DNA of 64,000 bases from assembly GCF_026262505.1 (NCBI RefSeq), contig NC_067206.1:16264641-16328640 (forward strand). The letters run 5' to 3'. Below are positions 47,668 through 58,104 of the stretch, one piece after another. Numbering within the stretch: the stretch's first letter is position 1; every line of letters begins with the position of its first letter. A model generated the notes under the pieces. That model ran no database searches, was not told where the DNA came from, and saw only the letters and a program-made list of their open reading frames with translations. A program made the translations under genes and the position numbers. The stretch comes from Trichomonas vaginalis G3. Taxonomy: Eukaryota > Parabasalia > Trichomonadida > Trichomonadidae.

Positions 47668-49305
47668 ATGACGACTAACTATTTGGTGCCAAACACTAAA
47701 CCAATTAATGGAAATGTGTTTCATTCATTCGAAAAGATAAATGAAATATTTGCAAAGAATGACGGAAGAAGATATTATAGAGAACTTGAAAGTTCATGCT
47801 ATGACTCTGATGCTCCATATTTTGATGATAAACAAACTCATTTAAGAATTACAAATCCGGCTCATGATGTGAACCAATTAGGTGACACATATATTAAACG
47901 CAAAGTTAAAGCAACTCTAGTTTCAAATAAAGCTTTCACATGTGATGCCGCTTTTAAATGTATGCGTTTATTCGTTGGTTACAAATCATCAAATCAAAGC
48001 TTTAAACAATTAGAAGTAGAAACCGAAAGAGGTGATGCCGGTTATCTTCAGATGGATTGCGCCCGTGAATCTTTCGCATTTGCAACATATAAACCAAAAT
48101 CAGAAAGGAAAGTTAAAAAGTTTGTTCATTCGTTATATAATAATGTTCAAAAATATGATAACTCAGTATGTGGTAAATATATTGACCCTTCAGAAGTTTT
48201 CAAGAAAGCAAATGAAGAAGTTGATATCACTTTTGATATGATTATTCCGGTAAATGATTTGTTAGCATTTCAGGCGTTCGATGATTATCCTAAATCATTT
48301 GGTGAAATCATTCTTAAATATTATGTTTTCAGGGATACTTTAGTATTTTGTCAGGTTGACCCGTTAAGAGTTGCTGATTTACAAAATTACGTTTATGAAA
48401 AGATAACTGATGAAAATTATGAAAAGATTATGAATCATGTTTATAAATATGATCGCAAATTCCAACAAATCGGACTTCCTGCCAAATTAATTACAAGCTT
48501 AGCCGCTACATCTGCTGACGCAACAGTTGATGACGTTATTATTTCATGCACAAAGATGGAAGTTTTAGAGGATAAATGCATTACACCAGGATACGGTTTA
48601 ATTGAAGAATCAGTTAAAGCAATACCACGTTTATTCAGTAAGGAAGATCCATTCATGATTCCAGCTCAACATATTGACGTTCGTTCACTAAATGGAGGTT
48701 GCATCACTCCTGAAGGTATCAGTTCAGATTTCTCATACGCTCTTCATAATGTTACAGATGTTGTGTTAGCATTTCCGAAGAATGCAATGCAAAGAACGTT
48801 TTAGAAAATCCAATGCTTCGAGGTCTTCAGGTCACTATAGATTCCAGAAACTTCCCCGATCAAGCGATGACCACAGTGGGCGACATATTCTTTACACGTA
48901 TGCTTCAAGCTTCTGATTTAGATGGAGTGAATGAATGCACGGAAGAATACGAGGACTCATTAACTAGACCACTGAATGATGATAATGGTGCCATTAGCTA
49001 GAACATGGAAAGACCAAACTTCATTCTTATGCACTATTCCAGTTCAACGTGATGGAGCGGGTATATTCTTTGATGGATTAGAAACTTTCAACTCACAAGT
49101 TACAGTACAAGTGAAAGCTTATCCAATCATTCAGGGTGTAAATGACACTTACTGTTCAAAGGTGACAAATCCTCCTCAGGTTTGGTTTACTAGGACTACG
49201 TATTGGACATGGACACCGGATGAAGGTTTGAAATATCATCCAACAGGTACACCACCACAGTATAGAAGTTCATATGATGAAATATTGATGAATAGAAATG
49301 TATAA
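47668..49305 (+). pseudogene. Major capsid protein candidate, two frameshifts
   Basis: About 545 residues over three frames: 47668-48804, then 48813-49001 and 48976-49305. The breaks are near 48798 (loss around AACGTTTTAGAAAATCC) and near 48990 (GGTGCCATTAGC, where E1 has GGCACACCATTAGC). The protein is rich in aromatic and beta-type segments, with a DPSEVFKKANEEVDITFDMI middle part and a C-terminal PPQVWFTRTTYWTWTPDEG. Length, position upstream of the packaging ATPase and the virion context fit the double jelly-roll capsid protein of Polintons. The assignment is contextual; I see no short motif that proves it. Both copies in this window are disrupted, though at different places for the most part. 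Confidence 0.6.
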
Positions 49306-49329
49306 AATTATAAATTTATTTTTGATTAA

Positions 49330-50145
49330 ATGGATTTAAATTCTGAAGAATTAGCGGGAGTATATAATACATACGTAGATGATATGATTAATGAAGCATT
49401 GAGTGATAATAGAAATGCTCTATCTAAGGAAAAATTAATGAAAATTCCATATTCTGAATGTTACTTAAATTCAATCACTGCAGCAATTGGTAAACAAAAT
49501 AAAGGTAAAACATTAACGATATTAAAACAAATTATCATTATTGCTAACACTTCCCCCCATTCACATGTGTTAATTTATATCAACCGTTCAGGTTCACCTT
49601 CAGATGATACATTTGAATCTTTAAAGCATTTAATCAAAATTCCAATTATTTATTTATCACAAGAAGAAGCAGAAGATTATTTAAAAAACTTTTTAATGTA
49701 TAAAGAATTATATAATACAATCAAGAAGCAAGGATTAGAGGATAAAATTATTGATAAACAACGGGATGAATTATTTGAAACACTTTCTATTTCAAATTTT
49801 GATAGAGAATTTTTGCATTCACTCATTTTTCTAGATGATGCGGTGAAATCAAAACTAATAACAAATGAGAAATCATATTTTAATCAGTTATTAACTCAAT
49901 GTCGACACATTCAGTGTTCATTCTTCATGGCTGTTCAATACTTCAAAGCATTAAGCACAAACATTAAATCAAATCTATCAACACTTTTCATTTTCAGTGG
50001 TTTTAGTCGTCAACAGTTGAACGTTATGCTTTATCAAGTGAATTTACCAATGAGCATTAATGAACTTTACACACAATATCAACAATTAGGTGAACATGGA
50101 AAAATAATAGTTGATTTAAATAAAGGATGTGTTAAATTTGATTAA
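49330..50145 (+). CDS. A32-like genome-packaging ATPase, 271 aa
   Basis: FtsK/HerA-superfamily ATPase that pumps DNA into the capsid. Visible motifs: P-loop-like AAIGKQNKGKT near residues 54-64, a strand VLIYINRSG near 81-89, Walker B LIFLDDA near 165-171, and the characteristic TQCRHIQCSFFMAVQYFKAL followed by STNIKSNLSTLFIFSGFS (about 190-226), which matches the sensor/arginine-finger region of A32-type ATPases. The P-loop is unusual (GKQNKGKT instead of GxxGxGKS/T). Length is typical. The ATG at 49330 follows TTTATTTTTGATTAAATG. Intact here and frameshifted in E1 (9248-10054). Confidence 0.85.
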   Translation: MDLNSEELAGVYNTYVDDMINEALSDNRNALSKEKLMKIPYSECYLNSITAAIGKQNKGKTLTILKQIIIIANTSPHSHVLIYINRSGSPSDDTFESLKHLIKIPIIYLSQEEAEDYLKNFLMYKELYNTIKKQGLEDKIIDKQRDELFETLSISNFDREFLHSLIFLDDAVKSKLITNEKSYFNQLLTQCRHIQCSFFMAVQYFKALSTNIKSNLSTLFIFSGFSRQQLNVMLYQVNLPMSINELYTQYQQLGEHGKIIVDLNKGCVKFD

Positions 50146-50185
50146 CTTTTTATAATTAATTTTTATTTTTTATTTATAATTAAAC

Positions 50186-51086
50186 ATGACAGAAATAGCA
50201 AATCTTTTACAGGTTCCATTAAAACAGGGGACAAACAAAAAGGGGGTGTGTATAATAGAACTATGAAAGTTCCAGACGGAATGAAAGAATTAGTTCATAT
50301 TGTTGCTGGTCTTCAAAAAGATGTAAAACAAATGAGAAACGTTTTAACATTACCAGAAGCTCAAGCATATGCCAAACGTCAAGGTCCAAATTGGGAAGCA
50401 CATGAAGCAGACATTACAGGTCCAAATGGAAAACCTGATGGTATAAATGAAGTTTTCGTTACTGATGGTCGAGGTAATATTAAAGTCATAAATGGTTACA
50501 AATTAACTGTATCTGATTATCCTAAACGTAAAGCATATAATGAATGTTATCCTATGCAATTTGATGAAAATGGAAAAGCTGTTAAACAATACATTGGAGA
50601 AGGTGAACATGGCCCAATTAATTCATACCGTCATAATCCATATTCATATTTCAATGAAGAATTAAACGCTATTGAAGAAGGACCGGATGGATTACCACAA
50701 TATGTTAATCAGTTTGATGGTCAATATGCAAATTTGAGACCTGAAATTCCAGCTAAGAAATTCTTTAAAGTTGCTTTATTCGATCCAGTGTTCAATGAAC
50801 AGAAAGAAGCAATGAAAGCAGAATTTAAACCAATTCAAGTGGCAAGAATTTCTTCATCTTCACTTGCAGAAGCGTTCAAGGAATTGATAAAGAAACCACT
50901 TTATTCTCAACAAGGTTATAACTTTGATTTAATTAAAGAAAGTGATAGACGTAAATTAGAAAAATCAGTGGTTTTTAAGAATGCATGTAATGAAATGATT
51001 AAAGATATTGTAAATGATAATATAGACTGGAAGAAACTCAAAGCAATATCAATAACATTATTGGTGCAGTTACAAAGAAAGTATAA
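50186..51086 (+). pseudogene. 299-aa Maverick protein, frameshifted copy
   Basis: Starts at ATG 50186 like the intact E1 gene (10095). One extra base in the AAAAAGGGGG run near 50238 shifts the frame, so the long open frame only begins at 50248. A second change near 51020 (AATATAGACTGG versus AAAATAAGACTGG) shifts it again and carries the frame past the original stop (51084-51086) to 51120. Otherwise nearly identical to E1, with a handful of substitutions (for example H to Q and R to C). Confidence 0.8.
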
Positions 51087-51171
51087 GCAAACAATGATGA
51101 ACCTTGGGATATTACCGTAACAACTAAATAAAACTTTAAATATATATTTTCTTTTTTTTATTCAATTATAA

Positions 51172-51872
51172 ATGAGAAGACGTTTCACAAGTCAAAAGAA
51201 CACTAACGCAAAAGCAGAGATTACGGTTGGTTATAACGTAAATGATGATAAATCACGAATTATTCAAAATGTTAAAGTTAATGTTAGCCCTGAATTAACA
51301 AGGTCAGCAACTCAACCAAATTTATTAACTCGTGACTTACCGAAGAATGAGGAGAATGAAGAAAACCATGAGAATGGAGACCCAATCATTTTATCTGAAC
51401 CCGGTAAAGAACCCGTTGAAATCCCCACATATCCAACATACCCCCACCTCTTTCATCAAACATCGAGAACCCAGGAATATACGATTCCAGTCGCAATGCG
51501 CCATATAAAATAGACATTAATTCTGAATTAATGAAAATTTACCGTGATATAATAACTGATAATTATGATTCAATAATAAATTTAATTGATCAATCCGGTT
51601 TAATTATTTTACCTTATGAATCATTAATTCACATTATCGCCATTCTTTGTGATGTTCAAGATTCAGACGTTAAGATTCAATTTTTCATAGATGATGAGGT
51701 TTCATGCTGCGGAACAGTTGCAAAAATAAATCCTATAAAGGATATTAGCACAATTAAGATATCAAAGAACGGAACAACAACTGAACTTCATTTAACATAT
51801 AATGATATTTATAATAAAATAGTTGATGAATATAAAATATCACTTGAAAAATTCTTTGTTAAGGCTATTTAA
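51172..51872 (+). pseudogene. 232-aa Maverick protein, frameshifted copy
   Basis: Identical start to the E1 gene (11077). One C is missing from the C-run near 51445, ending the first frame at 51513; the second half is open from 51531 to 51872. The region around the break also has a variable Glu/Asn-rich segment. Possible sequence error, since homopolymer runs are involved. The stop shares the TTAA at 51869-51872 with the convergent gene. Confidence 0.75.
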
Positions 51873-52348
51873 TATTCAAGCATTAACATTATTGAATAAT
51901 AATCCTTTGAATCATAATCAATAATAATTGACCTTTCACCAGTTTCTATCGTTTGTTTTATTTCTTTTTGTTCCCCACTATCTGGATCGGTCATTGTAAT
52001 TGTTTTTGTTATAGTATCAGCTTTATCTTTAACTTCAATCTTTTTTCCATCAGGATATTTAAACCAAAATTCCAAAAATTCGATATTGTCAATCTGTTCA
52101 TATTTTAATCTATCAATTGCATTTTTAATACCATCTGAAAATCTTATGAAATGGTCATTATATGGGTTTGATTGAACTAAATTTGAATGAAGTGAAATAT
52201 AACCCGATGATGAATATGACATTGACTCATATTTTCTGAAAACACTGAAATTTATAACATGAATGAATTTCTTATTCGTTGAATTTATGAATTCTTGAGG
52301 TAATCTTATTCTAGTTTTATTTATCACTGGAAAATAACGCTTTACCAT
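51869..52348 (-). CDS. Hypothetical Maverick protein, 159 aa
   Basis: E2 copy of the gene at 12251-11772, differing at one residue that I can see (a Val/Ala change in GIKNAIDRL). The start at 52348 is chosen for the same reason as in E1: the longer frame would enter the divergent gene at 52368. Confidence 0.75.
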   Translation of the reverse strand: MVKRYFPVINKTRIRLPQEFINSTNKKFIHVINFSVFRKYESMSYSSSGYISLHSNLVQSNPYNDHFIRFSDGIKNAIDRLKYEQIDNIEFLEFWFKYPDGKKIEVKDKADTITKTITMTDPDSGEQKEIKQTIETGERSIIIDYDSKDYYSIMLMLEY

Positions 52349-52367
52349 ATTTTTAATCGTAATAAAA

Positions 52368-53078
52368 ATGTCAATTATCAATATTATTTCGAATAATAGT
52401 TGTGAATTAAATTTAACAGTTAGTGGAATTTATAATGTTACTCTCGTTTCTGTGAGTGGTAAATTTAATCCCATTCTTTTAGACCCTTCAGATTATATAT
52501 CATTTATTAAAGATGACCTTGAAAAAACGTATGATATGTATATAAATAATGTGATAACGAAATGGGATATTAACACAATTTTAAGTTATTTAAATGAATC
52601 ATTTATCGTTTGGTATGAAGAAAATTTTAAATCAAAACCTGATAAACTTTTTGAACTTGATGAAATAAATAACCTTATTAAATTCCCGCTGAAAATTAAA
52701 TTTTGTACTCCTCATCTTCGTTCAATGTTGGGGATATTAAATTTTGAAAAAGATGTTGGGGATGTTTTGTATTCTGACACTGGTTCCAATTTCATTTTAA
52801 TCAAATGTGATAAAGTTAATACCCCAATGAGATTTTCACATCAAACATTAGACCCTAACTCTTACCCATCAATACAAAACATTTTATCCATCAACTTAAA
52901 CATATTTTCTTTATCATATCCGTTTCAATTATCCGGGAATTCATTTATTCTTCATTCAAAAGATTTATCAAATATTAAATTTAGAATAACTGACCTATTT
53001 GATTGTGATTTAGAATTTATGAATGAAATATTATGGCAATTTCAAATAGAAAAAATAGCTGATGAGATAACAGATTAA
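52368..53078 (+). CDS. Conserved Maverick protein, 236 aa, minor virion protein candidate
   Basis: Intact copy of the 12271 gene with about six conservative differences (N to S, H to L, I to V, L to M, V to I). Nucleotide differences are mostly at third positions, which suggests selection on the protein since the two elements separated. Divergent from the 159-aa gene across 19 bases. Confidence 0.75.
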   Translation: MSIINIISNNSCELNLTVSGIYNVTLVSVSGKFNPILLDPSDYISFIKDDLEKTYDMYINNVITKWDINTILSYLNESFIVWYEENFKSKPDKLFELDEINNLIKFPLKIKFCTPHLRSMLGILNFEKDVGDVLYSDTGSNFILIKCDKVNTPMRFSHQTLDPNSYPSIQNILSINLNIFSLSYPFQLSGNSFILHSKDLSNIKFRITDLFDCDLEFMNEILWQFQIEKIADEITD

Positions 53079-53102
53079 ATATTTATTTTTAAATCATAAT
53101 AA

Positions 53103-54862
53103 ATGATTAAACAACAGCAACCACAGCAACTTAAGGCACAGACCATTACTTACGCCACATATGCATATAATTCAAAGACGGCAGAACAAACGCAAAGGTT
53201 GAAATATGGAGATTTGGAGATAGTATTGAAAAATGACCATTTTGAATTCGTTTGCAAGGGTGGTGCAGTGATATCAAATATAAAAGAAATTTTATTTATG
53301 AATTCAAAAATTAAAGGAATAACGGATGATATAACATCAATTCCACCAGAAGAACAAAGATATTACGCATTAAATGCATTTCCTAAAGTTTTGAAGATTG
53401 GAAGATTTAATTTAAATGAGGAATTCATAGAAGGTTTCCTAAATGACATAATGAAGAAGGCAGATAAGGAATATGTGGATAGTGAGTTAATGAAGAAGGC
53501 AGATAAGGGACTTGTGGCTAGTGCATTAATGAAGAAAGCAGATAAGGAATATGTGGATAGTGAGTTAATGAAGAAAGCAGATAAGGAATATGTGGATAGT
53601 GAGTTAATGAAGAAGGTAGATAAGGAACTTGTGGCTAGTGCATTAATGAAGAAAGCAGATAAGGAATATGTTAATGAAAAAGATAATGAAATTATCGAAA
53701 GGGTTGAATGGTACCATGAACGGACATCGAAGATTTTAAAAACTAAAGCTGATACAGGATGGGTTTCAGAATGTTTAGACCTTAAAGCAGATAAAACTTA
53801 TGTTAACGATGAGTTAGAGAAGAAAGCAAATAAAGAATATGTGAATGAAATATACCAAAGTTTGATAGGAACAACTAAAAATATTGAAACTATTGCTGGT
53901 GACTTTTCCGTCTATGAAGAAAATAAATATTTTAGAGGGCAATTGGTACATTCCTTAAAAATGGTATATGGTATAAACTCATTCCGAAAAATAACAATGA
54001 AATGTATGTAAGTTATAAAAAGAATGATGACACACAAGTTAAAGTTCCATTAGACAACAACTGTTACTTAAACTTATATGGAGACGAACAAAAGAAATAT
54101 TTAAGAGTTTATGAAATGACGGATATGACATTGTCTAACGTAGCTCCAGCACCATATTATTATGACTATGGTGTTGACGCACGTGTAGACCCAAAAAAGC
54201 AAACATTATATTTAGATTATTATAGATATAAAAGATATAATGCAATAGAAAAAACGAGAATAGTATATTATTATATAGATGACAAAAATAAATATTATAG
54301 TCAAGATTTTACATACCCTGAAAACATAAGATTATATTATAAAAAATATTCTGACACAAACCAGAAGAAACCCGAAATAGTTACACTATATTTTAAGTTC
54401 AAAAGAGACAATCCTATATTATCTCATATGTTTGATTTAATGAACCCAGTAGGTTCTATTTATACATCTATGGATGTGAGAGGTCCTCAAGCAATGTTTG
54501 GTGTTGGTGCATGGGAACAAATAGTCGACAGGTTTTTGTATTGTGCAAACTCTTCAAAGGAAACAGGGGGAAGTAAAACGATTACAGGTGAAAATTTACC
54601 TGCACACAGTCACTACATAGATTTAAGTACATCTCAAGCGGGTTGGCATAAGCATAGATATTGGGATTGGTCAGGAATGACAAAAGGTAAAGGATATGAT
54701 GTTAAAGACAACGTTAAGTTTGCCATAAATTGTTACTGGAGTGACACTCAGGGAGAAGGAAACCATACACATCGCGTTTCAGGATATACACAAACAACGG
54801 GACAAAGTAAAGATTACATGCCGCCATTTATGACAGTTTACGCATGGTATAGAGTTCAATGA
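53103..54862 (+). pseudogene. Fibre-like protein, short shaft, one frameshift
   Basis: Same architecture as 13006-15048 with five full shaft repeats instead of twelve. One base is missing near 53960 (AAAAATGG versus AAAAAATGG), splitting it into 53103-54011 and 54002-54862. The collar-like C-terminus is complete (NPVGSIYTSM, GENLPAHSH, YMPPFMTVYAWYR). It differs from E1 at a few positions, including a changed loop near 54170-54195 where E1 has extra residues. The break lies in an A-run. Confidence 0.8.
53451..53684 (+). repeat. 39-bp fibre shaft repeat, five copies plus a partial
   Basis: Units start at 53451, 53490, 53529, 53568 and 53607, with a partial unit at 53646. The repeats encode MKKADKEYVDSEL or MKKADKGLVASAL. 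The two forms do not alternate as regularly as in E1, and the residues at the variable positions differ (D for N, LVA for YVT). Confidence 0.92.
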
Positions 54863-54930
54863 ATGAACTAAATATATTTTATGTCTGTAATTAATTAGGT
54901 AATGAAGTAATGGATGAACTGCAGAAATAA

Positions 54931-55038
54931 ATGGTTACGTTAATGGTTACGTTAATGGTTACGTTAATGGTTACGTTAATGGTTATGTTAATGGTTATGT
55001 TAATGGTTACGTTAATGGTTACGTTAATGGTTACGTTC
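54931..55038 (+). repeat. 12-bp tandem repeat, nine copies
   Basis: Nine consecutive ATGGTTACGTTA units (two with ATGTTA, the last ending TTC). E1 has only a single degenerate equivalent near 15118-15145. It lies just outside the left array of the cassette. Confidence 0.95.
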
Positions 55039-55044
55039 ATGTTT

Positions 55045-55305
55045 TCAGGTCATTCAAAAATTATTTAATTATTGAATAACCTGAAGGTGTCACTATGTCA
55101 CCATGTGCTACCATGTTACCATGTGCTACCAGGTCATTTAACTTCTCTGAAAAAATGTGACAACATGACATTTTGACAACAGTCATGGGTTATTCAATAA
55201 TTAATTATTTTTGAAGAACTGGGGGTGCTACCATGTTACCATGTGCTACCAGGTCATTTAACTTCTCTGAAAAAATGTGACAACATGACATTTTGACAAC
55301 AACAC
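55045..55305 (+). repeat. Left arm array of the invertible cassette in E2
   Basis: Two main units of about 115 bases, each with CTACCATGTTACCATGTGCT, then TTTAACTTCTCTGAAAAAAT and GACAACATGACATTTTGACA. The variable part differs from that of E1 (GTCACTACGTCACTCAG) but matches the right arm of E2. Confidence 0.9.
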
Positions 55306-55348
55306 AGGATTAATGCAAAAATAAATTCAAATCATACTTTATAAAGCT

Positions 55349-55376
55349 AGACCTTCAGGTCTCGCCGCTTAGCGGC
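55349..55376. repeat. GC micro-palindromes at the 3' end of the helicase gene
   Basis: AGACCTTCAGGTCT (55349-55362) and GCCGCTTAGCGGC (55364-55376) are adjacent palindromes that include the last codons of the E2 helicase gene, giving the C-terminus LSGET in place of the E1 end (EAL). They are absent from E1. Confidence 0.75.
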
Positions 55377-57679
55377 TCATTTACAGGTATTTCATCGTCA
55401 GTAAATGAATCCTCATTATCGTTTGGTTCAACCTGTTTATATAATCCTTTCATTTCTTCTTTCAAAACATAACACCATGTTTGTTTACCGTCTATTCTTC
55501 TATGTTTCCTATCACATTTATCCTTAATGCTCATTTGAAAGTTTTTGTCTTTCATGTCTGATGGTTTGCAGAATAGAGCATTTTTACATGTCATACCTGC
55601 ACACAATTCATCATAATGTGTATTTATCCATACATCTAAAGGATTTGTTGATAATTCTATTAAATCTTGTTTGGCTTCAGTCATCGGTATGATTCGTACA
55701 TTAAATGATGAAAGGTCATATTGCATAAAATATGTTAAAAGGTTATCATAAAATTCCTTTGTGCATGAATCCATCAAATTCTTGAAATAATCAAATTGAC
55801 CCTTGAATTTACCATTAACTCTTAAAACTACGTATCTTCTGTCTCCAACTTCAATTTTGACAGGGTAAACGTTATTAGTTACGAAAATGAAGTTTGCAAC
55901 GTTCTGTGCTGTTCTTCTGGGTTGATTCTTTTCATTAATTCTAATCTCATTATCCGTTATAATTGATTTCAAAGCGTTGAAGTTTGCGAGTCTGTCTTCA
56001 CCTACATTCTTGAGTTCATTAAGTACAAGAAACATTTTATTTTCAACAACCGAATTGAAATTACCCGTTAGCTCACTTATTTCAGTAATGTTTTTACATG
56101 AATAACCAGCGAGAAGTTCAGAAATAATGTCTGTAAATCTGTTTTTACCTGTTCCCTGAAGTCCTTTCAAAATAATTGCTGTTTCATTCTTGATTCCAGG
56201 ATGTTGAATCATTGATGCAATCCAACCGATAAGGTATTTATACACTTCATCGTTATTATCACAAATGGCTTCTTTAATGAAATTCATAAACATTTCAATT
56301 TTTGAGTAATCTGGTTTTTCAAGAATGTTGTATTTATAACCCTGAAACGTTGAGAAAACATCTGGGGAATCAGATTTAAAGCAAACACCCTTAACGGTTA
56401 ATGAGGATAATTGATTTAGTAGTACATCCCATGCTGTTATGGTTTTACCTTCTTCTTTAAATAATTTAATCATTTTGAGTGACTCTTTCATGTTTGATTG
56501 AAGAACGAATGATATTTGATTCATTTTGTCGTGTATGTTGTAATCTTTCTGAATGAAATATTTGTTTCCACAATCTACAAAACGGATTACACGTGATAAA
56601 TCCTCAATTACTTCAGAACTGTTTTTATACTGATGATTTTCAGCCTTGCGTCTAATATCTGTTATCAAAAACGAGTCATCAAGTTTGATATCAAATGTTA
56701 TTTTTGGCTTACGTAATAAAGGTAAAACATATTCATCATAATATTCCTTTTGATAAAGTTTTAGAATCTTCACCAAAACAAATGGAGAAGTCATTAAATG
56801 TGCATATCTACTACGTGCTTTTTCAAAATTACTTTTAGCATTTTCTGTTAAGCTGCAGAAGTTATAAACGTTATCGTATGCTTCATTAATTAAATGATCT
56901 GGTAACGAATTAATAGCTTGAAACAGTGTGAATAATGTTATTTCTTTTTCTAAATTCATATTTCCACCGTCATTATGTACTTCAAAATCACAGATGCCAT
57001 CAACTATGCTTTGAGCTAGTTTATCGTCAATGTTTACATCTTTGTTTTCATTCATGATAGTCTTTATTTCTTCGTTCTTCTGTTCAACTCTTACCTTAAT
57101 ATTCAAATCATTTAATATATCATTCACTGTTCTGGTTAATGTTGAATCATAACTTCCACGAATGAATGAGTATGTTTTGATTGGTTCTGTTGCATTCTTG
57201 CGAACTCTTGAATCAGCCATAACTACTAATGAACGCTTTGAATCATCAATAGAAGTCATTATGTCAATATCATAATCATTGCAGGAATAACATTTAATCA
57301 TTCTGTTCGAAACTGCATAGAAGAAATTAGTGTTGCAATAAATGTGAAGACCTCCTGAAGCGGTTTTAACGATAACATCTTTATCCAAAAGTTTTGATAA
57401 AATGTCTTTTCTAACTGTTTCTTTAAGTTCATCATTGTATGATTTATTGATATCAACATCTATAATCGTTAAATTTGAAATTTTATTTACTAATAAAGCC
57501 ATACCAGTTTTCCTTCCTCTTCCTCCATCGTGTTTGAGGTAGTTATGTAAATCAATCTTGTTTTCACCAATTCTTTCGTTGAGGGTTTTAGTTTCTGCCA
57601 CAACTAATTCCTCAGCTAATGAATCAATAACTTTTTCATCAGAAACGATAAAGTTGCTGTTGTTGTTTGTTGCTGTCAT
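55355..57679 (-). CDS. Prim-pol / D5-like SF3 helicase fusion, 774 aa, inverted relative to E1
   Basis: Intact and about 97-98% identical to the E1 protein by eye. All key residues are conserved: TIIDVDIN, KTASGGLHIYC, GLQGTGKN and GDRRYVV. The N-terminal Asn/Ser run is shorter (NNNSN) and the C-terminus is changed by palindromic DNA. The gene is on the - strand, whereas all flanking genes keep the E1 orientation. The start at 57679 follows ATTTTTATTCTTATATAAATG, so the promoter inverted with it. That both orientations carry an intact gene argues that either is functional. Confidence 0.9.
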   Translation of the reverse strand: MTATNNNSNFIVSDEKVIDSLAEELVVAETKTLNERIGENKIDLHNYLKHDGGRGRKTGMALLVNKISNLTIIDVDINKSYNDELKETVRKDILSKLLDKDVIVKTASGGLHIYCNTNFFYAVSNRMIKCYSCNDYDIDIMTSIDDSKRSLVVMADSRVRKNATEPIKTYSFIRGSYDSTLTRTVNDILNDLNIKVRVEQKNEEIKTIMNENKDVNIDDKLAQSIVDGICDFEVHNDGGNMNLEKEITLFTLFQAINSLPDHLINEAYDNVYNFCSLTENAKSNFEKARSRYAHLMTSPFVLVKILKLYQKEYYDEYVLPLLRKPKITFDIKLDDSFLITDIRRKAENHQYKNSSEVIEDLSRVIRFVDCGNKYFIQKDYNIHDKMNQISFVLQSNMKESLKMIKLFKEEGKTITAWDVLLNQLSSLTVKGVCFKSDSPDVFSTFQGYKYNILEKPDYSKIEMFMNFIKEAICDNNDEVYKYLIGWIASMIQHPGIKNETAIILKGLQGTGKNRFTDIISELLAGYSCKNITEISELTGNFNSVVENKMFLVLNELKNVGEDRLANFNALKSIITDNEIRINEKNQPRRTAQNVANFIFVTNNVYPVKIEVGDRRYVVLRVNGKFKGQFDYFKNLMDSCTKEFYDNLLTYFMQYDLSSFNVRIIPMTEAKQDLIELSTNPLDVWINTHYDELCAGMTCKNALFCKPSDMKDKNFQMSIKDKCDRKHRRIDGKQTWCYVLKEEMKGLYKQVEPNDNEDSFTDDEIPVNEPLSGET

Positions 57680-57749
57680 TTATATAAGAATAAAAAATAA
57701 AAATAATTTTAAAACTAACTTTATTTTTGGACTGCATCAAATTTTCGTA

Positions 57750-57900
57750 GATGTTGTCAAAATGTCATGTTGTCTCATTTTTTAAAAAAAGTTAATTGAC
57801 CTGGTAGCACATGGTAACATGGTAGCACCCCCAGTTCTTCAAAAATAATTCATAACTGCCTTCCCCTACTGTGTTGTCAAAATGTTATGTTGTCACAAAC
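57750..57900 (-). repeat. Right arm array of the invertible cassette in E2
   Basis: One full unit and a partial, beginning TGTTGTCAAAATGTCATGTT at about 57752. It is the reverse complement of the left arm unit, including the E2-specific GGTAGCACATGGTAACATGG part. The outer end (CTTCCCCTACTGTGTTGTC) matches the outer end of the E1 right array. Confidence 0.88.
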
Positions 57901-57939
57901 TTTAGAACGGCATAATTTAAATTTTTATTTTTATCATAA

Positions 57940-58104
57940 ATGAATACTCCACAAGCTCAAAATTTACCACGAATCATAACAAGGGAGGAAATGATAAAAA
58001 TGATGCAAGAACATGTTAAAAATAACAAACCACTAAAACTGAGAAAATGTGGTTATGCAGTAATGATGGAAAGAGAGATGTTGTCGAAGAGGAATAAAAA
58101 TTAA
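57940..58104 (+). CDS. Conserved small Maverick protein, 54 aa
   Basis: E2 copy of the 18642 gene, identical in protein sequence as far as I can read. Starts after TTTTTATTTTTATCATAAATG and shares its TTAA stop (58101-58104) with the convergent 90-aa gene. Confidence 0.7.
   Translation: MNTPQAQNLPRIITREEMIKMMQEHVKNNKPLKLRKCGYAVMMEREMLSKRNKN

Larger units (their letters stand above)
55045..57900. other. Proposed invertible replication cassette, E2 orientation
   Basis: Same components as 15154-18600, with the gene reversed. The CTTTATAAAG and GCATTAATCCTG sequences that follow the gene stop now abut the left array, and the promoter-side sequence TTTGGACTGCAT now abuts the right array. The outside neighbours, fibre gene and 54-aa gene, are unchanged. 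Confidence 0.8.
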
